Assembly: GCA_036524675.1 (NCBI GenBank)
Contig: DATDBU010000180.1
Coordinates: 1-64,000, forward strand
DNA from: DATDAW01 sp036524675
GTDB lineage: Bacteria; Verrucomicrobiota; Verrucomicrobiia; Chthoniobacterales; DASVRZ01
Length of the DNA: 64,000 nucleotides
Direction of reading: 5' to 3'
In this document: positions 8,863-17,849 of the stretch, piece after piece
How positions within the stretch are numbered: the stretch's first letter is position 1
Layout: each line of letters begins with the position of its first letter
Translations under genes and position numbers: made by a program
Notes under the pieces: generated by a model
The model's database searches: none
Told to the model about the DNA's origin: nothing
The model's input: only the letters and a program-made list of their open reading frames with translations

Positions 8863-9993
8863 ATGATTTATCTCGACCACAACGCAACAACTCCCCTCTC
8901 GCCACCCGCTCTGACTGCGATGCGGCCGTTTCTGGAGTTGTTCCACGGCAATCCGTCCAGCATTCACGCCGCCGGCCGATTGGCACGGGCCGCGATCGAC
9001 GACGCGCGCGACGTGCTGGGGCAACTGCTAGGGGCCCGTCCGCATGAGTTGATTTTTACGGGTGGCGGTACGGAATCGGATAATCTCGCAGTCATGGGAC
9101 TGGCGCGTCAGTTTGCGGACACGGGCAAACACCTCATCACATCGCAAATCGAGCATCACGCCGTGTTGCACGCATGCGAATACCTCGAAAAACAGGAAAG
9201 CTTTGAGGTTACATATTTGCCGGCAAATCCTGCGGGAGTAGTTGATATCGAAGCGTTTAGGTCAGCAATCCGCGCCGATACCACACTGGTTTCGATCATG
9301 TCGGCAAACAACGAAACCGGAACCATTCAGCCTCTGGAGGAAATCAGCGCGATCTGCCGTGAAAAGGGCGTTCTTCTGCACAGCGACATGATCCAAAGTC
9401 TCGGGAAACAGCCGATCGATCTGTCCTTGGTGGATGCCGCGTCGTTTGCATCGCACAAGTTCTATGGACCCACCGGCGCCGGGCTGCTGTATCTTCGGAG
9501 TGGAATTTCCATCCAGAGTCTGCATCACGGTGGCGCCCATGAAAATCAGCGGCGTCCCGGCACGGAAAATACCGCTGCGATCGCTGGAATGGCCTCCGCG
9601 GCCGAGGAAGCGATCGAAGAAATGGCAGACGAGCAACCACGCGAGCGCGCCCTCAGAGACCATCTTTGGGCCAGCATCCACACCGCATTTCCCGAGGCAA
9701 TTCTAAATACCGATCTGAACCATTGCCTCTCCAATACGCTCAACGTCAGCTTTCCCGGTCTCGACGGCGAGGCGCTCCTCTTCGGGCTCGATCTGGAAGG
9801 TGTGTGCGTCTCGAGCGGATCCGCTTGCATGGTCGGCAGCATCCAGCCGTCGCACGTGCTGTTGGCGATGGGTGTCCCGGCCGATGTCGCGCAGGCAACC
9901 GTCCGTTTTTCACTAGGGAGGGAAAATACGATCGAAGAAATGGATTCCACCGTTGAAAAATTGCGCAAAGTGGTAAGTCGCGTGCATGGTTGA
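8863..9993 (+). CDS. Cysteine desulfurase, NifS/IscS family
   Basis: 376-residue PLP enzyme that takes sulfur from cysteine as a persulfide for Fe-S clusters or tRNA thiolation. It shows the N-terminal MIYLDHNATTPLS, the PLP lysine in ASHKFYGPTGAG, the HHGGAHENQRRPGTEN segment, and the mobile-loop catalytic Cys in SSGSACMVGSIQPSHVL. The short S-S-G-S-A-C loop is of the NifS/IscS (group I) type. ATG 8863 is preferred over an in-frame TTG nine bases upstream. No IscU or NifU gene is adjacent, so its acceptor is unknown. The next gene overlaps its stop codon. Confidence 0.9.
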   Translation: MIYLDHNATTPLSPPALTAMRPFLELFHGNPSSIHAAGRLARAAIDDARDVLGQLLGARPHELIFTGGGTESDNLAVMGLARQFADTGKHLITSQIEHHAVLHACEYLEKQESFEVTYLPANPAGVVDIEAFRSAIRADTTLVSIMSANNETGTIQPLEEISAICREKGVLLHSDMIQSLGKQPIDLSLVDAASFASHKFYGPTGAGLLYLRSGISIQSLHHGGAHENQRRPGTENTAAIAGMASAAEEAIEEMADEQPRERALRDHLWASIHTAFPEAILNTDLNHCLSNTLNVSFPGLDGEALLFGLDLEGVCVSSGSACMVGSIQPSHVLLAMGVPADVAQATVRFSLGRENTIEEMDSTVEKLRKVVSRVHG

Positions 9994-10619
9994 GGTTTAC
10001 CGTGCGCTCATGGAAACAACTGACCTTTGACCTATTCCGAGCCTCGTCGGCACTACCATCTCCGGTGGCCGCGCTGGACAAAGATTTGTCTCGGCTCACC
10101 GGCATCGTCGCGGACGGTGCGTTGCGGCAGAAAGCCGCACAGATGCTGACACAGGTCGGTTGTGAGGATCTCGCTCGGAACGTGCAGGTGGTTTGGAATT
10201 CGAGACTTACGACGACAGCTGGACTGGCGCACTATCGGGACTGCAAAGTGACCCTTAACCCGCGCTTGCGTGAATTCGGCGATGGCGAAATCGACCGGAC
10301 GCTTCGTCATGAACTCGCCCATCTTGTCGCGCATTTCCGTGCGGGACGCCGCCGGATTTCGCCGCACGGGCGCGAATGGAAAAAAGCCTGCCACGACCTC
10401 GGTTTACCCGACGAAAAACGCACGCATGACCTTCCCCTGCCCCGCCGGAAGGTTCAAAAACGCCTGATTTACCAGTGTTCCCACTGCCGAAAAACCTACC
10501 CTCGCGTCCGCCCATTCGCGCGCGCCTCGGCCTGTCTGAGTTGCTGCCGCGCTTACAACAAAGGCTGTTTCAGCACGCGGTTTCAACTTCGGCTCGTATC
10601 GGTGGATACATCGGCGTAA
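9990..10619 (+). CDS. SprT-like zinc metalloprotein
   Basis: 209 residues. The SprT-like metallopeptidase motif HELAHLVAH lies at about 109-117, followed by SPHGREWKKACHDLGLP, which carries the third metal ligand. A C-terminal zinc ribbon follows with YQCSHC, then SACLSCC. SprT/Spartan family proteins are candidate proteases for DNA-protein crosslinks; the bacterial function is poorly defined. The start is TTG 9990 overlapping the desulfurase stop, or GTG 10002. It ends convergent to feoB. Confidence 0.75.
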   Translation: MRFTVRSWKQLTFDLFRASSALPSPVAALDKDLSRLTGIVADGALRQKAAQMLTQVGCEDLARNVQVVWNSRLTTTAGLAHYRDCKVTLNPRLREFGDGEIDRTLRHELAHLVAHFRAGRRRISPHGREWKKACHDLGLPDEKRTHDLPLPRRKVQKRLIYQCSHCRKTYPRVRPFARASACLSCCRAYNKGCFSTRFQLRLVSVDTSA

Positions 10620-10861
10620 CTTAACCCCGGCTGCGATGCGTTGATCAATGCCCCCTTGGACGACGCCCTTTTAAAAGCTGTATTGACGCCGAAATTAGAA
10701 AAGTCGTGTTTTGCGTCGATGCGGCTCCGAGGTCACTTCTTCGAAAACAATCCTCGCAGCCGGTGGTCGTCCCGATCATATCCGAACACCAACGACATCG
10801 TTGTCCCCGAAACTGCCCGTTTCAAATCGGAATCCGGGCGATCCGACGACCCACCGCCTTC

Positions 10862-12940
10862 TCAAAGACCCAGCGCCCGGCCCGCCTGGTAAACGATTAG
10901 CGTCACCAGATAGGCAAAACTCGTCATGTAGACAAACTGGAAGATCGGCCAGCGCCAGGAGTTTGTCTCCCTTTTAACCACGGCCAGAGTGGCGATGCAT
11001 TGCATGGACAAGACGAAAAACACCATCACGGCCACGCACACAAGCGGCGTAAAAACAGGACGACCATCAGGCCATTTGTCCTTAAGCAATGCTTCTCGCA
11101 ACGGCTCAGGATCTTCGTCGGCACCTTCAATGCTGTACACGATGCCGATCGTGCTCACAAAAACTTCGCGTGCTGCTTGTGCGCCGATAAGGCCGATCCC
11201 AATTTTCCAATTGAATCCCAGCGGCTCGATGGCTGGCTCCATAAAATGCCCAGCTCTCCCAGCGAAGCTGTCGGCCAGGTTTTCCGCGTGGTCCGCACCC
11301 GGCTTCTTCGGATATGTCGAAAGCGCCCAGAGAACGATCGACAGAGACAGAATAATCGTTCCTGCACGTTGAATAAACGCCTTTGCCCTAGATAACATGT
11401 GCTGCAGCACGGTCCACAGTCCCGGCATCCGGTACGGCGGGAGCTCGAGCACCAGAGGAGGCGGCTCCCCTCGTAGTATGGTGCGTTTAAAAATGAGAGC
11501 GAAGAGAAATGCAGCGCCTGTCCCGAGCAAATACATCGCGAGCATGATGCCTGCCTTTTTCCCCGCGGACGCGATCCCACCCGGAATGAGCGTGGAGATC
11601 ATCAATGTATACACGGGCAATCGTGCAGAGCAGCTCATGAATGGAGCCACCAGGATCGTCGCCAGCCGGTCACGGGGATTTTCAATGGTCCGCGTCGCCA
11701 TAACGCCGGGAATGGCACACGCATACGAGCTGAGCAGTGGAATGAACGATTTACCGTGCAGGCCAACTTTGTTCATGACGCGATCCATGATGAACGCCGC
11801 TCGCGCCATGTATCCACTGTCCTCGAGCAAGCCGATAAACAGGAACAAAATCATGATCTGCGGCAGAAAAACGAGCACGCCACCTACACCGGCGATAACG
11901 CCGTCTGTTAACAAATCCCGCAAATCGCCTTCCGGCATATGCGTGGTTACCCAGCCTGATAGGTTTCTGAAAATGCCGTCGACAAAATCCATCGGATAAT
12001 TGGCGAAAACAAAGATCGACAGGAACATCGTTGTCATTAGCCCCAGAAAAATGACCCAGCCCCAGACCGGATGAGTGACAATCGAGTCCAGGCGGTCCGT
12101 GAAGTCCGCCTGCGCACCGCCCGTATAATGAATCGTCTCTTCGACAATTTCCTGGAGGCGCGAATAGCGCGCGGCAATCACGTCGTCCCGCCAGGAAGGG
12201 AGGACGTGCGACAGTTGCTCACGATACGGAGTCAATGCATCCGGTTTTTCCGGAGTCGCAGCTAGGGCGAGCAAAAGTCGTGAACGGAGAGCTGGGTCAT
12301 CCACCGAAAAACCAGTTGGCGGATTTTCCATCAGCGACCCCAAGGTTGCTGACACCACTTCAGCAATTGTAACGGAAAAACCACTGGGCTGCGCCGCTGG
12401 CTTCGATAGCGCAACGCGCAATTTTGCCGGGCCATCGCCAGAATTCGCCCTGACCGCCACAACGGGACAATCCAGTAATTTGGCGAGCCGTTCGGCATCG
12501 ATTCTTTCACCCTTTGCCTCCACCAAATCCATCATGTTCAGCACAATGACCGCTGGGATCCCGAGCTCGAGCACCTGGGAGACCAGATACAGGTTCCGCT
12601 CCAGATTGGATGCATCGACCACGCAGACGACGCGATCTGGCGGGTGTGTTCCCTCCTGGACGCCGAGGAGTACATCGCGCGTGACCGTTTCATCAGGCGA
12701 CTGCGGCGCCAGGCTGTAGGTTCCAGGCAAATCGACGAGGAATTGTTTGACCCCGTGTTGGGTGAAAAAGACACCGTCTTTTTTCTCGACGGTGACACCC
12801 GGATAGTTGCCGATTTTCTGCCTTAAACCGGTAAGAGCATTGAAAATCGTCGTCTTCCCACAGTTCGGATTACCTACGAGAGCGAACGTAGCGGAAGTGG
12901 AAGCCTTGACGACGGAGGAAGTTGCGACTTCAGCCGCCAT
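10862..12940 (-). CDS. feoB: Ferrous iron transporter FeoB
   Basis: 692-residue inner-membrane Fe2+ importer with an N-terminal G domain. G1 is GNPNCGKTTIFN (about 22-33, Cys in place of the common Ser), G3 DLPGTYSL, and G4 NMMD. The two Gate regions follow, with hydrophobic helices from about residue 290 and the conserved segment MPEGDLRDLLTDGVIAG. The C-terminal end is shorter than in E. coli FeoB. A good ribosome site (GGAGG, six bases before ATG 12940) overlaps the end of the preceding feoA by 11 bases, so the genes are one operon, probably under the Fur-like box upstream. Confidence 0.93.
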   Translation of the reverse strand: MAAEVATSSVVKASTSATFALVGNPNCGKTTIFNALTGLRQKIGNYPGVTVEKKDGVFFTQHGVKQFLVDLPGTYSLAPQSPDETVTRDVLLGVQEGTHPPDRVVCVVDASNLERNLYLVSQVLELGIPAVIVLNMMDLVEAKGERIDAERLAKLLDCPVVAVRANSGDGPAKLRVALSKPAAQPSGFSVTIAEVVSATLGSLMENPPTGFSVDDPALRSRLLLALAATPEKPDALTPYREQLSHVLPSWRDDVIAARYSRLQEIVEETIHYTGGAQADFTDRLDSIVTHPVWGWVIFLGLMTTMFLSIFVFANYPMDFVDGIFRNLSGWVTTHMPEGDLRDLLTDGVIAGVGGVLVFLPQIMILFLFIGLLEDSGYMARAAFIMDRVMNKVGLHGKSFIPLLSSYACAIPGVMATRTIENPRDRLATILVAPFMSCSARLPVYTLMISTLIPGGIASAGKKAGIMLAMYLLGTGAAFLFALIFKRTILRGEPPPLVLELPPYRMPGLWTVLQHMLSRAKAFIQRAGTIILSLSIVLWALSTYPKKPGADHAENLADSFAGRAGHFMEPAIEPLGFNWKIGIGLIGAQAAREVFVSTIGIVYSIEGADEDPEPLREALLKDKWPDGRPVFTPLVCVAVMVFFVLSMQCIATLAVVKRETNSWRWPIFQFVYMTSFAYLVTLIVYQAGRALGL

Positions 12941-13172
12941 GCGGTGCCTCCAGAAGTTGAATCTCGATCAATTCGGCCTCGTGTTTACGCAAAGAAAGTT
13001 TGTAGCCCCGAAGCTCGATTTCGAGCGGATCACCCAATGGAGCGAGACGAACGAATTTGACGGTTGTCCCCGGAACAAGCCCCATTTCCCGGAGTCGTTG
13101 GGTGCGAACAGAGTCTCCCAGGAATCGCACGACCTTTGCACGGCCGCCCGGTGTTAGATCGGAAAGCAACAC
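12930..13172 (-). CDS. feoA: FeoA domain protein, second copy
   Basis: About 80 residues. SH3-like FeoA fold: LLSDLTPGGRAKVV, then RTQRLREMGLVPGTTVKFVR, and PLEIELRGYKLSLRKHEAELI. FeoA is a cytosolic partner that helps FeoB import iron. GTG 13172 is chosen because it lies four bases past the stop of the first feoA, typical of coupling; ATG 13226 would add 18 residues overlapping that gene. Two separate FeoA proteins in one operon suggest a hetero-assembly on FeoB. Confidence 0.85.
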   Translation of the reverse strand: MLLSDLTPGGRAKVVRFLGDSVRTQRLREMGLVPGTTVKFVRLAPLGDPLEIELRGYKLSLRKHEAELIEIQLLEAPHGG

Positions 13173-13176
13173 GACG

Positions 13177-13482
13177 TCAGACGTCCGAATTTTTGCTCGG
13201 AACAGCAACCGTTTTCGGCCGAGCATCCATGGGCTCGAGCAGGATGCATTCACCGAGGTCGCGGCTCAACGCCAGACGGACACCGCAGACCTGGCAGATT
13301 AAGTTCGATCCGCTGGAAAGCTTGATAACTTGCGCGGATTCGCAGAAGCCCATTTCGCGGAGGCGTTTACATAATTCCGGCTTCGTGTTGAGCGCATGTA
13401 GCCGCATTTTTTTGCCGACGGGAGCAGTCAGCAAAGTCACCGGAGTCAAAAGTCCGATACCGGGAGCGCAGTTTTGGGTCAC
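13177..13482 (-). CDS. feoA: FeoA domain protein, first copy
   Basis: FeoA domain with a leading hydrophobic stretch PVTLLTAPVG, then LHALNTKPELCKRLREMGFCESAQVIK and VCGVRLALSRDLGECIL. It has four Cys in all, two of them in the PELCKRL and MGFCESAQ segments of the core, so metal or cluster binding is possible but unproven. The start is uncertain: no ATG precedes the domain, and GTG 13482, TTG 13449 or GTG 13440 are candidates. All of them place the Fur-like palindrome just upstream. First gene of the feoA-feoA-feoB operon. Confidence 0.8.
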   Translation of the reverse strand: MTQNCAPGIGLLTPVTLLTAPVGKKMRLHALNTKPELCKRLREMGFCESAQVIKLSSGSNLICQVCGVRLALSRDLGECILLEPMDARPKTVAVPSKNSDV

Positions 13483-13502
13483 GGCGGCGACACTATGGTA
13501 TC

Positions 13503-13517
13503 TGAGATTTAGTCTCA
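13503..13517. promoter_or_regulatory. Fur-like box upstream of the feo operon
   Basis: The 15-mer TGAGATTTAGTCTCA is an inverted repeat in 7-1-7 arrangement, with six of seven positions paired. It agrees with the Fur-family core TGATAAT-N-ATTATCA at about two thirds of positions. It lies between the divergent feoA and aminotransferase genes, where an iron-responsive repressor would be expected. Confidence 0.45.
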
Positions 13518-13646
13518 ACAGAAAAACAAAGTTTTCAGGATTGAGATCTCAGATTCCAGCGTCTCGTGGGGCAGCTTACGGCGAGCGCACGCGGCGCTAA
13601 AAACTGAAAGCTGGCGCCCATTCGCACGTTACGTTCTATTAAAATC

Positions 13647-14987
13647 ATGTCCTCTACCGAGTATCTGCGCCGGATCGATCAAGCACATCACCTTCATCCG
13701 TTCACGGACCACCGCGACATGTTCAAGGCGGGGACGAATGTCATTCAAAGTGGGAAGGGAGTATTCGTTTTCGATCAGGACGGAAGGCCGCTTCTCGATG
13801 GGCTAGCCGGCCTTTGGTGCGTGAATGTCGGATACGATTGTCCGGAAATCCGCGACGCCGTAATCGAGCAGATCGATCGGCTGCCGTACTACTGCTCTTT
13901 TTTTAACTCGACGACGGAACCTGCCATCGAACTGGCCGCGAAGCTGGCCGCCATTGCGCCACCGCGCATCAATCACACGCTGTTTTGTAATTCCGGCTCC
14001 GAATCCAACGAATCGGCACTGAAGGTTATCCGAAATTATTTTCATCTCCTCGGCAAACCTACGAAACGCAAAGTCATCGCTCGAAACTTCGCGTATCACG
14101 GAGTCACGATCGCGACGACGAGCCTGACGGGTCTGCCCGGATGCTATCTACCGTTCGATCTACCACTGGATGGATTTCTTCATGCACCCGCTCCCCATCC
14201 TTACGGTTACAATTCCGACCTCGATCCCGAGACATTCGGCAAATGGTGCGTTGATGAAACGGCGAAACTCATCGAAAAGGAGGGCGCCGATACGATAGCA
14301 GCAATGTTCGTCGAGCCCGTCCAAGGCGCCGGAGGCGTCATCGTCCCGCCCCGCGGCTACCTCACCGCGATTCGCGAGTTGTGCCGTGAGAAAGGAATCC
14401 TCTTTGTGGCCGACGAAGTCATCACCGGATTCGGACGCCTTGGCGACTGGTTCGCATCGACGCTTTGGGATCTCGACCCGGATATTATGTCCACCGCGAA
14501 GGGACTCACCAGTGGCTACCTACCGCTTGGGGCGACCCTTATCAGCGATGAAATCGCGGAAACTCTTATCAACGGCGGCTATTTTGCCCATGGTTTTACT
14601 TATAGCGGTCACCCTGTCACCACTGCCGCCGCTCTTGCCAATCTCGAAGTCATCGAGAAGAAGCAACTCATCCCGTACGTCAAAGACGACATCGGGCCCT
14701 ATTTTCAGGAGAAGATTCGTGCCATGGCCGGTCATCACACCGTTTCCGAAGTGCGCGGATATGGCCTCATCGGCGCGATGGAGCTCGTGCCGCGCGAGGG
14801 CCGTGCAACATTGACGCCTTCCTCCGCTCTCGGAGCAAAGGCCGCCGGTCTGGTCCGCCAGCACGGCGCTATTGTCCGGGGCATCCGCGACTTGATCGCC
14901 GTTTCGCCACCGCTAGTGATCACTCGCCCCGAAATCGATCAGCTTTTCGAATCGATCCAACGTGGCCTAGACCAGCTGTGGGGCTAG
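13647..14987 (+). CDS. Class III PLP-dependent aminotransferase (omega-transaminase type)
   Basis: 446 residues. Fold-type I aminotransferase that moves an amino group from an amine or omega-amino acid to pyruvate or a similar keto acid. Diagnostic segments are FCNSGSESNESALKV (cofactor phosphate site), FVEPVQGAGG, LFVADEVITGFGR (cofactor Asp), and the Schiff-base Lys285 in STAKGLTSGYLPLGA. The N-terminal HLHPFTDHRDM and the WCVNVGYDCPEI segment resemble putrescine- or beta-alanine-type pyruvate transaminases. No pathway partner is adjacent, so the substrate is open. Confidence 0.85.
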   Translation: MSSTEYLRRIDQAHHLHPFTDHRDMFKAGTNVIQSGKGVFVFDQDGRPLLDGLAGLWCVNVGYDCPEIRDAVIEQIDRLPYYCSFFNSTTEPAIELAAKLAAIAPPRINHTLFCNSGSESNESALKVIRNYFHLLGKPTKRKVIARNFAYHGVTIATTSLTGLPGCYLPFDLPLDGFLHAPAPHPYGYNSDLDPETFGKWCVDETAKLIEKEGADTIAAMFVEPVQGAGGVIVPPRGYLTAIRELCREKGILFVADEVITGFGRLGDWFASTLWDLDPDIMSTAKGLTSGYLPLGATLISDEIAETLINGGYFAHGFTYSGHPVTTAAALANLEVIEKKQLIPYVKDDIGPYFQEKIRAMAGHHTVSEVRGYGLIGAMELVPREGRATLTPSSALGAKAAGLVRQHGAIVRGIRDLIAVSPPLVITRPEIDQLFESIQRGLDQLWG

Positions 14988-15025
14988 AAATTCCGGAAAC
15001 AAGCCGGCGACTCTCGCGAGTCCAT

Positions 15026-15538
15026 CTACCACAGCATCGATTGCGTCAGCGCCACAATTCTTCCGTCTTCAATCAGCACACAACGCCAGGACGTGATCCG
15101 CCCGTCATCGGCGTAATCGGAGCCAATAACGCTGAACTGTGATTGGTACGTTCCCAGAGCGCCCGGATAATATAATTCCTGCGCCTGAACGTAGTCACCC
15201 AGGTTCGTCGCCCTGTATTCCAGTCGAACGGTAATGTCCGTTTTCCGGCTCGCCCGCCACCAGAACGTGAAATAATCCCCCGCCTGTTCGGCTTGGTCGA
15301 GGTTGTCCACGGCCCCAAAGTCCGCACGCCGCTTCTGGATCGACACCATCGGATCGCGTCCCGGAATAAAACTGGGGCCATTGAAGAACGTCTTCGCCTT
15401 GCGAAACTCGAAAGCGTCGCTCAATGCGAGCGGGAGCACATTCACTTTTACCAATGGCGTCGGTTTAGTTTGTGGACCGGCGCATCCAGCGAACAGCAAA
15501 AGACCGATCAGCGGCAAAACGAGAAAAAGCCTGCACAT
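15026..15538 (-). CDS. Predicted lipoprotein of unknown function
   Basis: 170 residues. A lipoprotein signal peptide is clear: MCRLFLVLPLIGLLLFAGC, with lipobox LFAGC and Cys19 as the lipid site, followed by a Pro/Thr-rich linker. The mature part is a probable beta-rich domain (DITVRLEYRATNLGDYVQAQELYYPG). No family is recognised. It lies downstream of glgB on the same strand, separated by a period-7 repeat tract, and probably sits at the periplasmic face of the outer membrane. Confidence 0.7.
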   Translation of the reverse strand: MCRLFLVLPLIGLLLFAGCAGPQTKPTPLVKVNVLPLALSDAFEFRKAKTFFNGPSFIPGRDPMVSIQKRRADFGAVDNLDQAEQAGDYFTFWWRASRKTDITVRLEYRATNLGDYVQAQELYYPGALGTYQSQFSVIGSDYADDGRITSWRCVLIEDGRIVALTQSMLW

Positions 15539-15650
15539 TTCCAGCGATCAAAGCTGGCAGCAGTTCATCTTTCAACGCTCAACTTTCAGCGTGACCTCAG
15601 ATTTCCCCGTTCTGCACTCTCAGTTCCGCCTTCTGCTTTCTGCCTTCAAT
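15539..15650. repeat. Period-7 repeat tract between glgB and the lipoprotein gene
   Basis: Read on the minus strand, it holds two families of seven-base units: GCAGAAA / GCAGAAG / GCGGAAC / GCAGAAC and TGAAAGT / TGAGCGT / TGAAAGA. The same GCAGAAN family recurs at 38871-38958 and the TGAGAGT family at 50827-50979. Confidence 0.6.
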
Positions 15651-17849
15651 TCACGGCTCCCACTTGAGTCCGATCGTCGCCAGCGGCGGCAAATTGAGGC
15701 TGAGCGAATAGTCTCTGCCCTGCCATGCGATCCCTTCAGCATGAAAACCGCCGTAGTTGCCAATGTTACCTCCGCCGTAGGCTTCGGCATCCGTGTTTAA
15801 CACCTCTCGGTAAAATCCCGCAAACGGTGCGCCGACCCGGTACGAGAAGCGCGGCACCGGCGTCGCGTTAACGACGAAAACAATGATTCCACCGTTTTTG
15901 CTCCGGCGTAAAAACGCCACAACGCTATTGTCCGCATCGTGGAAATCAATCCAGTCGAATCCTTCCCACGTATCGTCGAGTTCATAGAACGCCGGTTCGT
16001 TTTGATACAGGTGATTGAGGTGCTGCACCAACCGTTTCAAGCCGGCGTGCAGTGGCGAACTACACAGATGCCAGTCGAGACTTTGACCGTGATTCCACTC
16101 CGCCCACTGGCCGAATTCGCAGCCTTGGAACAGCAATTTCTTGCCCGGATGCGCCCACATCCATGCGTAGAACATCCGCAAATTTGCAAATTTCTGCCAA
16201 TCATCTCCCGGCATCTTTGCAATGAGCGAACCTTTGCCGTGCACTACTTCATCATGGCTCAACACCAGAATGAAGTGTTCCTGGAACGCATATAACAACG
16301 AAAATGTGACCTGACTCTGATGGTAGCGCCGGTAAACCGGCTCCTTGCTCATGTAAACGAGGAAGTCGTGCATCCAGCCCATGTTCCACTTGAACCCAAA
16401 ACCCAGCCCTCCCAGATACGTCGGTCGGGACACACCCGGCCAGGAGGTCGATTCCTCCGCCATGGTCATAATCCCCGGAAACTTCTCGTAACAGACTTCG
16501 TTGAAGCGTTTCAGAAAATAAATCGCCTCCAGGTTTTCGCGTCCGCCATAGGCATTCGGCACCCACTCACCCTCTTTTCGCGAATAATCCAGATACAACA
16601 TCGACGCCACCGCATCGACGCGTAGACCGTCGATGTGATATTCATCCAGGAGAAACAAGGCGTTTCCAATAAGGAAGTTACGCACTTCGTTACGTCCATA
16701 GTTGAAAATCAGCGTACCCCAATCCTGATGCTCGCCCTGGCGCGGATCCTCGTGTTCGTAGAGCGCTGTACCGTCAAAACGTGCCAGCCCATGCGCGTCT
16801 TTCGGAAAATGCCCGGGCACCCAGTCCAGGATGATGCCCAATCCGCGCTGATGCGCCCGATTCACGAAATGCCGAAACTCGTCCGGGTTTCCGAACCGGC
16901 TCGTAATGGCGTAATAGCCCGTAACCTGATATCCCCACGATCCATCAAACGGATGCTCAGCCAATGGAAGAAACTCGATATGCGTGAACCCCATCTCGAT
17001 CGCGTAATCGATCAGCCGCTCCGTCGCTTCGATGTAGCTCAAAAACCGGTTCTCCTCGTCAAGCACCCGCTGCCACGAACCGAGATGGACTTCATAAATG
17101 CTCACCGGGCGCTTTTGCCACTCGGTGCTTTTCCGTTTTTCCATCCATTCGTCATCACTCCACGTAAACCGGTTGATATCAAAAACCATGGAAGCCGTCT
17201 CGCGACCGTGCTGGCCGTAAAAGGCAAATGGATCGCTCTTCAACTGCAAGTGGCCATACGCCGATCGCACTTCGAACTTGTAGTGAACCCCCTCGCCCAA
17301 GCCCGGAATAAAAATTTCCCAGATACCACTGTCGATTTTCCGCATCGGATGAACGCGACCATCCCAATTGTTAAACTCGCCAACGACGCTTATACGCGAC
17401 GCGTTCGGCGCCCACACAGAAAACGTCACACCCGAGTATCCGCCGATCTCCTGAATGTGCGCCCCGAGTTTCTTGTAAATCTCGTAATGATTTCCCTCGG
17501 CAAAAAGATGCGTGTCAACTTCGCCAAGCACGCGCCCAAACGAATACGGATCTACAACATCAAAAGATACGCCGTCCCAAGTCGTGATTCGCAATTTGTA
17601 CGCCCCCAGCTGCGCATCTTCATCGATGAACGCCTCGAACACGCCCGGGTCGCCTATTCTTTCCGCAGGAAATACCTGGGAAGAATCCTCGTCGGAAACG
17701 ACGAGAATTTCCTTCGCCTCCGGCCGCAGCACGCGGATGGTCTCTCCGTCTGCGACCCTGTGCCGGCCGAGCACGGAAAACGGATCGGGATGTAAAGCGG
17801 ATGCCAGCAAATGGAGATCATTGGGGGACAAGGTGACGGTGGCGTTCAT
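15651..17849 (-). CDS. glgB: 1,4-alpha-glucan branching enzyme
   Basis: 732 residues, the full length for GlgB. Cuts alpha-1,4-glucan chains and rejoins them as alpha-1,6 branches in glycogen. An N-terminal CBM48 region (FSVWAPNASRISVVGEFNNW) precedes a GH13 barrel with EFLPLAEHPFDGSWGYQ, the nucleophile Asp in GLRVDAVASMLYLDY, the acid Glu in MTMAEESTSWPGV, and the third acid in LSHDEVVHGKGSL. The C-terminal all-beta domain is complete. Its ATG overlaps the stop of the upstream glycosyltransferase (ATGA), so the two are translationally coupled and probably serve glycan storage together. Confidence 0.95.
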   Translation of the reverse strand: MNATVTLSPNDLHLLASALHPDPFSVLGRHRVADGETIRVLRPEAKEILVVSDEDSSQVFPAERIGDPGVFEAFIDEDAQLGAYKLRITTWDGVSFDVVDPYSFGRVLGEVDTHLFAEGNHYEIYKKLGAHIQEIGGYSGVTFSVWAPNASRISVVGEFNNWDGRVHPMRKIDSGIWEIFIPGLGEGVHYKFEVRSAYGHLQLKSDPFAFYGQHGRETASMVFDINRFTWSDDEWMEKRKSTEWQKRPVSIYEVHLGSWQRVLDEENRFLSYIEATERLIDYAIEMGFTHIEFLPLAEHPFDGSWGYQVTGYYAITSRFGNPDEFRHFVNRAHQRGLGIILDWVPGHFPKDAHGLARFDGTALYEHEDPRQGEHQDWGTLIFNYGRNEVRNFLIGNALFLLDEYHIDGLRVDAVASMLYLDYSRKEGEWVPNAYGGRENLEAIYFLKRFNEVCYEKFPGIMTMAEESTSWPGVSRPTYLGGLGFGFKWNMGWMHDFLVYMSKEPVYRRYHQSQVTFSLLYAFQEHFILVLSHDEVVHGKGSLIAKMPGDDWQKFANLRMFYAWMWAHPGKKLLFQGCEFGQWAEWNHGQSLDWHLCSSPLHAGLKRLVQHLNHLYQNEPAFYELDDTWEGFDWIDFHDADNSVVAFLRRSKNGGIIVFVVNATPVPRFSYRVGAPFAGFYREVLNTDAEAYGGGNIGNYGGFHAEGIAWQGRDYSLSLNLPPLATIGLKWEP

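Noticed and set aside
16635..17795. 386-residue plus-strand frame opposite glgB
   Set aside because: Antisense shadow; glgB motifs on the minus strand are complete.
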